DNA from: Pseudoalteromonas piscicida
GTDB lineage: Bacteria; Pseudomonadota; Gammaproteobacteria; Enterobacterales; Alteromonadaceae
DNA: 64,000 nucleotides
Reading direction: 5' to 3'
Assembly: GCF_002208135.1 (NCBI RefSeq)
Contig: NZ_CP021646.1
Coordinates: 2,792,001-2,856,000 of the forward strand
Translations under genes and position numbers: made by a program
Notes under the pieces: generated by a model
Told to the model about the DNA's origin: nothing
Database searches by the model: none
Seen by the model: only the letters and a program-made list of their open reading frames with translations
In this document: positions 57,325 through 64,000 of the stretch, one piece after another
Layout of the letters: the number at the start of each line of letters is the position of its first letter
How positions within the stretch are numbered: the first letter of the stretch is position 1

Positions 57325-58594
57325 TGCAGTGTTGGTAGTTGTTTTATGAGCTTTGGAAACGCCCTAAGCACCATGTGAACTAGAAATTTACTGGAACGCT
57401 TTAGTGCATCTGTAACTGGTATACTAAATTCTTTAGAGTAATGGTATATGTGTTCATCGATATCATCCTCCGCCATTCCTTCGTGATTTATACTAATACC
57501 TATTACCTTTGCATGAGCGAATTGCTCAATCAATTCGATCTCACTTGCAATTGAGGGCATGGCCATCTCATCAAAATCAACTCGGTATTTCCGGTAAGGT
57601 GCATGCTGCAAAATAATAGCATCTGGTGCCGCGCCCCTTATGATCATCGCACTGGTCGAAAATGCGGGATGACTCAAGGCCCCTGGCCCTCGATAATCAT
57701 TACATCTGGTTTCTCAATTTCATAAGCCCGATAAATAACAGCTTCGAGCTCTCCTGGACCAAATTGAGCGGGTATTGCGTCCATCACCAAACTGTATGGC
57801 GCGCCTTGAATAACTCCGGTTTGTCCTGTCGCGACCAAAACAACGTTTAATCCGTATTGCCTCAGCGCACAGGCAAGCTTTGTTGCTGTTGTGCGTTTTC
57901 CTATCGCGCAATCCGTCCCCATAATCACAATTTTTGGACAATCGACTCGATTGACAAGACCACTAAAAATTCGCAAGTTGCTTGTCGCTCTAGGCCTGCG
58001 AATATCCAAAATCACAACACCAGATTTACGGCTAGCAGCAATAAATTCAGGATCATTATTTAGATATTCGTGCAGTCCATTAACAATATTCATCCCCAGC
58101 TTTATAGCATCTAAAATCACTTGCTTATCAAGAACGGATAAAACACCACTTGATGGCGCCATGCCAAATATAAAATACTCCGGAACTTCTTTTGCCATCT
58201 CAATAGCTTCATTTAAACTTGCATAAATTGGGATACCATTGCGTTCACCATCTAAAGCATAGCCTGAGTCCAGCCCAGCCTTTTCACTATCTATAACCGA
58301 TAATATTCGAAATTTAGGAGAATAACGGACAAGTCCATTGGCAGTTTTGCCATCGGTTTTTGTAAAGTTTGCTTCGCAGAAAATAACAGCACTTGGCGTG
58401 GCCTCTGAACCACTACAGTGATAAACATTTAATAAACCTCTGTGCGTATGTGGATGTATACGCTCATCAGGAAGGGTTGAAAAGCGGTTGCCTAAGAAAG
58501 ACCTGTTCGCACACACGATATCACCTCGGTAAGAATAATACTTAGTGGGCTGACTGTCCGTGCCAAGGTACAGCTTCGGAAGCGATACAAACAA
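57321..58594 (-). pseudogene. DUF1611 family protein (DgcN-like), frameshifted
   Basis: The first frame ends in MIIEGQGP and a TGA at 57674; the family normally continues EGQGxLSHPA. The next frame starts exactly LSHPAFSTSAMIIRGAAPDA and runs to 57321. One missing G in the run GGCCAGGGGCC would restore a single protein of about 424 residues. Nucleotide-binding MGTDCAIGKRTTATKLA is present. DUF1611 proteins include DgcN, a D-glutamate N-acetyltransferase described from marine bacteria including Pseudoalteromonas. A racemase follows in the same operon. The first ~75 residues are an extra extension or a wrong start. Confidence 0.8.
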
Positions 58595-58909
58595 TGCCCA
58601 CTAAGTATACTGGGGAACTCCAGTGTAGACCTTTTATTGAGCAATAAGTAGCATCTAAATGAATTATTTTCATTTGCTAATTTTAAAAAGTTAAATATGC
58701 ACCTATTTCAGCAACTTAAAAACAGGGTTAACTAATGAATTTTTTATGTCACAACTTCTAATCTGAACTTCAAGCTTGTTTTAAGTCCACACGCAGGGTC
58801 GCTGATGATAGAAGGGAGAAATGAGACTCCGGAGCCCGTCCGGAGTGAAATCGGTGAAAGCAGAGTAATAAGATAAACCCTAGCGGTGCATAAGTTACGT
58901 TCCTCTAAA
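58595..58909. other. Gap between rlmM and the DUF1611 operon with a strong hairpin
   Basis: No gene is visible. ACTCCGGA-GCCCG-TCCGGAGT at 58826-58846 is a perfect 8-bp hairpin about 64 bp beyond the rlmM stop. It lacks a clean T tract on either side, so it is only a possible terminator. The promoter of the DUF1611 operon should lie in the AT-rich part near 58600-58740. Confidence 0.4.
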
Positions 58910-59995
58910 TCAACTATAAAGATTCTGTGGTACTTTCAATACGTTGATATGAACCGTGACTTCTTCACGGTCGTGGTACAGATGTTTTGCTTGGATTTCA
59001 TAATCCACATTGTACTTTTGCAGCTCTTCATGGATAAGCGTAAGACATTCATACACACTGTCGAAACGTTTTTTCATCGGTAGCTTTAAGTTAAAGATCA
59101 ACTCACGAGCAAACGCATTCACCACCCAGTCCACCATCAAATCAGCAACGCGAGTTGGCTTTTCGACCATATCGCACACAAGCCAGTCAATATTGCGCTT
59201 TTCAGGGCGATATTTAAATCCGTCTTCTCGATAGTGTTTTACTTGTCCTGTTTCCATGAGGTCATCATTCATTGGACCATTGTCGATTGAGGCGACAAAC
59301 ATGCCACGGCGCACAAGTTGGTATGTCCAACCGCCGGGACAAGCACCTAAATCAACTGCTCGCATCCCCGCACGCACACGTGTCTCTTGCTGATCTTTAG
59401 GCACAAAGACATGAAATGCCTCGTCTAATTTTAGCGTCGAGCGGCTTGGTGCGTCCGACGGCATTCGCAGACGTGGGATCCCCATAAAGAATGGCGAATT
59501 GTTATCACTAAACGAATAACCGACATAAGCGGTGTTATTAGCAAGGAACAACACGTGTAACACAGGCTTGGTAGGTTTTACCTCACGAGTCAGCTTGTTT
59601 TGCTTCTCGAGCGCCTTAGACAAAGGCGTTGAAAACTTTTTACAGAATTTAGAAAGTTCTTTTCCTTCGTTAGTATCTGGCGTTTCAACGCGTAGCTCAC
59701 CACACAAAGGAAAGCCTTCCACTGCCGCTTTTATCACGCTCACTCTGTCTTCAATCGGCATATGGGTATGTAATGTGCCGACAAACCACTGCCTTGCAAA
59801 CACCAGTTTCTTAAAGTCGATTTTCTTCGCTAATGTCTCTGCATCATTTGGCGAAAAGCACTCAAATGTTACAAAAGCAGTATTCGGCTTAGCTTTTACG
59901 TAGCCAGCAATTCCATGCTTTGCAGCATAATGATTAATTTCGGCTGCGGCGTCACTTTCAAAACCACCGCGACAATAGATAACGATACTCGACAT
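58910..59995 (-). CDS. rlmM: 23S rRNA 2'-O-ribose methyltransferase RlmM (C2498)
   Basis: A 361-residue enzyme with an N-terminal THUMP-like domain and a C-terminal SAM-binding Rossmann domain (MRAVDLGACPGGWTYQLVRRG, then WLVCDMVEKP with the catalytic-type Asp). It methylates C2498 of 23S rRNA. It lies 13 bp after ygdD, as in E. coli. Confidence 0.95.
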   Translation of the reverse strand: MSSIVIYCRGGFESDAAAEINHYAAKHGIAGYVKAKPNTAFVTFECFSPNDAETLAKKIDFKKLVFARQWFVGTLHTHMPIEDRVSVIKAAVEGFPLCGELRVETPDTNEGKELSKFCKKFSTPLSKALEKQNKLTREVKPTKPVLHVLFLANNTAYVGYSFSDNNSPFFMGIPRLRMPSDAPSRSTLKLDEAFHVFVPKDQQETRVRAGMRAVDLGACPGGWTYQLVRRGMFVASIDNGPMNDDLMETGQVKHYREDGFKYRPEKRNIDWLVCDMVEKPTRVADLMVDWVVNAFARELIFNLKLPMKKRFDSVYECLTLIHEELQKYNVDYEIQAKHLYHDREEVTVHINVLKVPQNLYS

Positions 59996-60008
59996 TAGAT
60001 TCTCTAGA

Positions 60009-60377
60009 TTAAAAGGAAGATTTAGCAGCTTGAACTATCAATAAAACCCAAGCAATTAAAAAACAGATACCACCGATTGGGGTGATTGGCCCTAGCCATT
60101 TCATACCTGTTAAGGCAAGTAAGTACAAACTACCACTAAATAGCAATACACCAGCAATAAAGAAACCACCAGCAACTTGCACCTTTAGGCCCCATTTGAT
60201 TAAAAACGCCGTGGCGATAATGGCAAGACCATGGGTCATTTGGTACTGCGCCGCCGTATTAAAAATACCAATGGCATAATCACTTAAGCGTCCTTTGAGA
60301 CCGTGAGCGGCAAAAGCGCCCAGAGCCACAGACAATAAACAAAACACGCTGCCAATAATCAAGTAGAGCTTAGCCAT
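60009..60377 (-). CDS. ygdD: DUF423 membrane protein YgdD
   Basis: A 122-residue protein with four membrane segments, beginning LIIGSVFCLLSVALGAFAAHGLKG, the DUF423 signature. Function is unknown. It overlaps the hydrolase gene by 8 bp and precedes rlmM; the same pair is found in E. coli. Confidence 0.93.
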   Translation of the reverse strand: MAKLYLIIGSVFCLLSVALGAFAAHGLKGRLSDYAIGIFNTAAQYQMTHGLAIIATAFLIKWGLKVQVAGGFFIAGVLLFSGSLYLLALTGMKWLGPITPIGGICFLIAWVLLIVQAAKSSF

Positions 60378-61008
60378 GACAGCGCTCCTTAATAAAATTC
60401 GCCGCTATCACAGCAGCATTCGCGCGGCTTTCTGATCCGCTTACACCGCTCACTTTACGTGGTTTTAACGAGTGGTCACCATCTTTGAGCCATTTCACCG
60501 TTACCTGCTCTGGAAAACTCATGGCATCAACCTCTGTGCGATTGCCAAAGGTATCGCGTTCACCTTGTAAAATAAGCATGGGGCATTTCAATTCAGGAAA
60601 ATGGTCCACTCTGAGCTTTTCTGGCTTACCAGGCGGGTGGAATGGATAGCCAAACGCGAGTACCCCTTCCATCTTCATGGTGGTTTCACAGGCCAGCATA
60701 GATGCCATACGCCCGCCCATCGACTTACCACCAATAAAGAGCGGCAAGCTTGGTTCGACCGCCGCAAGTACCAACTCAAAATACGCAAGTAACTTAGGGG
60801 CACGCTCTGGTGGGCGTTTTTTCCCTTCTTGTTTGGCTTGCTGCATATATTCAAAGTCAAAGAGTCCAACTTGAATTCCCATAGAAGCAAGCAACTTAGC
60901 CACTTCTTGCATAAAATCGCTATCGCTTCCTGCACCTGCACCATGGGCAAAAATAAACTGTGCAACTGGGTTTTCAGCATAGTGCCATTCAATATTTACT
61001 GCGCTCAT
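60370..61008 (-). CDS. Alpha/beta hydrolase of the KANL3/Tex30 type
   Basis: A 212-residue hydrolase. The oxyanion loop is FAHGAGAGSDSDFM, the nucleophile elbow GGKSMGGRMAS (Ser), an Asp follows in LQGERDTFG and a His in KDGDHSLK. The family is widespread and its substrate unknown. It overlaps gcvA by 4 bp and ygdD by 8 bp. Confidence 0.9.
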   Translation of the reverse strand: MSAVNIEWHYAENPVAQFIFAHGAGAGSDSDFMQEVAKLLASMGIQVGLFDFEYMQQAKQEGKKRPPERAPKLLAYFELVLAAVEPSLPLFIGGKSMGGRMASMLACETTMKMEGVLAFGYPFHPPGKPEKLRVDHFPELKCPMLILQGERDTFGNRTEVDAMSFPEQVTVKWLKDGDHSLKPRKVSGVSGSESRANAAVIAANFIKERCHG

Positions 61009-61910
61009 AAACTATTTAACTCTTGTTCGTGTTCTACCATACCGAGCATCCATTCTTTGAATGAGACGATTTTACCCAGTTCCGATTGTGACTCTCTAAA
61101 CACCAAGTAATAGGCATTTTTACTTTCAAGGTGATGACTAAATGGAATAACCAATCGTCCAGCATCTATATCCGGTCTTGCCAGTACGCTATTGCCCAGC
61201 GCCACGCCTTGGCCGTGAATAGCGGCTTGTAATACCATCGAAGAGTGACTGAAGATAGGCCCAGTATTTACCGCCACATTTCTTACTCCAGCGGTTTTCA
61301 TCCAAGCTTTCCAAGCGCGACGCGTGGTGTCATGGAGTAAGGTATGTTGCGCAAGGTCGCTTGGCTGGTTTAGCGGCTTTGGACCAGTTAACAAAAACGG
61401 ACTGCATAGCGGTACTAAATACTCAGTGTGTAATTTGTGAGTTTGCACCCCGTTCCAGTTACCACGACCGTAGTAAATCGCAACATCAACATCATCCGTT
61501 AATGAGTTATCATCATGATCTTGGGCTTTGATCCGCACGTCGATTTCAGGGTGCAACTCATTGAAGTTACTCAGCCTTGGTACCAACCATTGAATTGCAA
61601 AGCTCGGCGTCAAACTCACCGTTAATGAACCTTTTGCACCTCGCGCTAGAAGCTTTTCAGTCGCATCAATTAATTGTGAAAAAATATCTTTAATATCGAG
61701 GTAATAACCCTGCCCTTCCTCTGTTAGAAGTAAAGAGCGATTTTTTCGCAAAAACAGTTTCAAACCTAGATGTTCTTCTAAGATTTTAATTTGATGACTA
61801 ACCGCAGCTTGAGTGACGTACAACTCCTCCGCCGCTTTGGTAAAGCTCAGGTGTCGTGCTGCCGCCTCAAAGGCTTTTAATGCATTTAATGGTGGAACTC
61901 GTCGTGACAT
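61005..61910 (-). CDS. gcvA: Glycine cleavage system transcriptional regulator GcvA
   Basis: A 301-residue LysR regulator. The start MSRRVPPLNALKAFEAAARHLSFTKAAEELYVTQAAVS and the segments LTVSLTPSFAIQWLVPRL and GPIFSHSSMVLQAAIHGQGVAL closely follow E. coli GcvA. In E. coli it activates gcvTHP with glycine. Here its presumed target operon is about 32 kb to the left, next to a second LysR gene. It heads the operon gcvA-hydrolase-ygdD-rlmM. Confidence 0.92.
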   Translation of the reverse strand: MSRRVPPLNALKAFEAAARHLSFTKAAEELYVTQAAVSHQIKILEEHLGLKLFLRKNRSLLLTEEGQGYYLDIKDIFSQLIDATEKLLARGAKGSLTVSLTPSFAIQWLVPRLSNFNELHPEIDVRIKAQDHDDNSLTDDVDVAIYYGRGNWNGVQTHKLHTEYLVPLCSPFLLTGPKPLNQPSDLAQHTLLHDTTRRAWKAWMKTAGVRNVAVNTGPIFSHSSMVLQAAIHGQGVALGNSVLARPDIDAGRLVIPFSHHLESKNAYYLVFRESQSELGKIVSFKEWMLGMVEHEQELNSL

Positions 61911-61924
61911 TCATTCATGCCTAT

Positions 61925-61947
61925 AAAAAAACCCGCTAACCGCGGGC
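61925..61947 (-). terminator. kdsA terminator
   Basis: On the minus strand GCCCGCGGTTAGCGGG followed by seven T lies 50 bp beyond the kdsA stop codon and 15 bp before gcvA. Confidence 0.85.
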
Positions 61948-61996
61948 AAGTAAAATCCCCAAACAACATCTAATAATGAGGTCGCTTGGGTATAGA

Positions 61997-62854
<858 letters not shown>

Positions 62855-62861
62855 TTATCCT

Positions 62862-64000
62862 TTAGCTGCCTATCACACGAAGCAATTGTCCGCATAACCA
62901 AGCCATATAAGTACCCAGAGCATAACCAAGCACCGCCAGTAACACACCGACCGGAGCAAGCGCAGGGTGAAAAGCCGAAGCCACCACCGGCGCAGATGCC
63001 GCACCACCAATGTTTGCTTTACTGCCAACGGCAACATAAAACACGGGTGCTTTAATTAATTTAGCAACGATAAATAACAAACCAACATGCACGGCCATCC
63101 AAATAACACCTATAACGACGTATTTAGGCGCTTCAACAATTTTGGTGATATCCATGTGTAGACCAATGGTTGCCACTAAAATATATAAAAAGCTTGAACC
63201 AATTTTTGACGCGCCAACCGCTTCATATTGGCGTGCTTTGGTAAACGAAAGTGCTAGGCCTATAGTCGTTACTAGTACAATGATCCAAAACAATTTGCTA
63301 TGAAGTGAGAATTTCTTCAGTTCTGGGTAGTTGCTACTAAAAAATGGCACCAATAAGTCCGCGGCAAAATGCGCAAGCCCCGTTGCCCCAAAAGCAAAAC
63401 CAACTAGGATCATCAAATCTTTGAGCTCTGGCTTTCTTGAGTGCTCGGCTTCAAATGCTTGCACTTTGTCAATTAAGCGATTGATTGAAGAAGTATCAGC
63501 CCCTGTTCGCGCATCAATTTCTTTATTGCGCGCCGCCATGTAGAGCAAACACGCCATCCATAGGTTTGCGACAACAATATCAACCGTTACCATAATGGTG
63601 AAGATTTCTCCGCCTGCGCCGTAAATCTCTTTCATTGCCACCATATTGGCGCCGCCACCAATCCAGCTTCCTGCAAGTGCTGCCATACCACGCCATACGG
63701 CTTCTGGGCCAGTTACACCGAGTAACTCAGGCATAAAGGTCGCAGTAAGTAAAAGCGCAATGGGGCCACCAATCACCACACCCACAGTACCCGTCAGGAA
63801 CATGATAATCGCCTTTTTACCCAAAGCAGATATCGATTTTAGGTCAATACTCAGTGTCAACAACACCAAACAAGCGGGTAACAGATAATATTTTGCCACC
63901 GTGTAGACATCGTTATTGTTACCATCAACGATACCAAAGGTATTTAACAGAGATGGTAAGAAATAACACATCAAAAGCGCTGGCACGTACTTGTAAAACT
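62862..64000 (-). CDS. DUF819-family membrane protein, 5' end outside window
   Basis: The frame is open to the right edge (…FYKYVPALLMCYFLPSLL), so the start lies beyond 64000; the GTG at 63986 is probably internal. The protein has about ten membrane segments. Typical features are the Gly-rich ALAGSWIGGGANM and the late segment SKANIGGAASAPVVASAFH. DUF819 (YjcL-like) proteins are predicted ion or solute transporters of unknown specificity. It precedes kdsA by 10 bp. Confidence 0.88.
   Translation of the reverse strand, partial: FYKYVPALLMCYFLPSLLNTFGIVDGNNNDVYTVAKYYLLPACLVLLTLSIDLKSISALGKKAIIMFLTGTVGVVIGGPIALLLTATFMPELLGVTGPEAVWRGMAALAGSWIGGGANMVAMKEIYGAGGEIFTIMVTVDIVVANLWMACLLYMAARNKEIDARTGADTSSINRLIDKVQAFEAEHSRKPELKDLMILVGFAFGATGLAHFAADLLVPFFSSNYPELKKFSLHSKLFWIIVLVTTIGLALSFTKARQYEAVGASKIGSSFLYILVATIGLHMDITKIVEAPKYVVIGVIWMAVHVGLLFIVAKLIKAPVFYVAVGSKANIGGAASAPVVASAFHPALAPVGVLLAVLGYALGTYMAWLCGQLLRVIGS

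Overview
The window looks like a chromosomal segment of a marine gammaproteobacterium, most likely Pseudoalteromonas or a close relative. The basis is gene order and protein similarity recalled from known families: ygfB-pepP-ubiH-ubiI-gcvT-gcvH-gcvP, nadC/ampD-ampE next to pilA, and gcvA-ygdD-rlmM. No rRNA, tRNA or CRISPR array was seen.

Bases 1-5120 are AT-rich accessory DNA. They hold a NucS-like nuclease gene cut by the window edge and followed by an in-frame stop and further open frame, an ISAs1-family insertion sequence, an E1-like (ThiF/Cap2-type) gene that has lost its 5' part at the insertion sequence, and a JAB/JAMM peptidase gene. A three-copy TGTCACA array ending in ACA at 5120 may be the end of an older transposon that carries this block.

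Bases 5148-24601 are a complete Tn7-like transposon of 19,454 bp. It has 28-bp terminal inverted repeats (24/28 identical) starting TGTAGATC, three internal sites per end (spread on the left, packed on the right, as in Tn7) and a perfect 5-bp target duplication TCCCT. The right end abuts the gcvP stop codon, so the 3' end of gcvP is its attachment site. The element encodes TnsA, TnsB, TnsC, a short TniQ and a full-length TnsD, read leftward from tnsA. Beyond tnsD lie an exonuclease fused to a HigA-like domain and an unknown cysteine-rich protein. Between tnsA and the right end sits a second cargo block: an HTH protein, type I restriction-modification hsdR-hsdM-hsdS, and a Septu-like ATPase plus HNH nuclease, all in one tightly packed leftward operon.

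Bases 24606-43161 are core genes: the glycine cleavage operon with a small GcvT-like gene and a divergent LysR regulator, the ubiquinone hydroxylases with pepP and ygfB, radA, a large double-PilZ protein, ampDE and nadC. Bases 43817-50007 form a rearranged type IV pilus locus (pilA, an unknown membrane protein, pilC, pilD, coaE, pilB). Bases 50353-58594 carry katG, an hflK-hflC-nhaA operon and a DUF1611 (DgcN-like)/racemase pair. The window ends with gcvA-hydrolase-ygdD-rlmM and kdsA with a DUF819 membrane protein.

Three genes (pilB, hflC, dgcN-like) each carry one apparent 1-base deletion within about 8 kb. This may be a sequencing artefact rather than decay, and should be kept in mind when reading any broken gene here.
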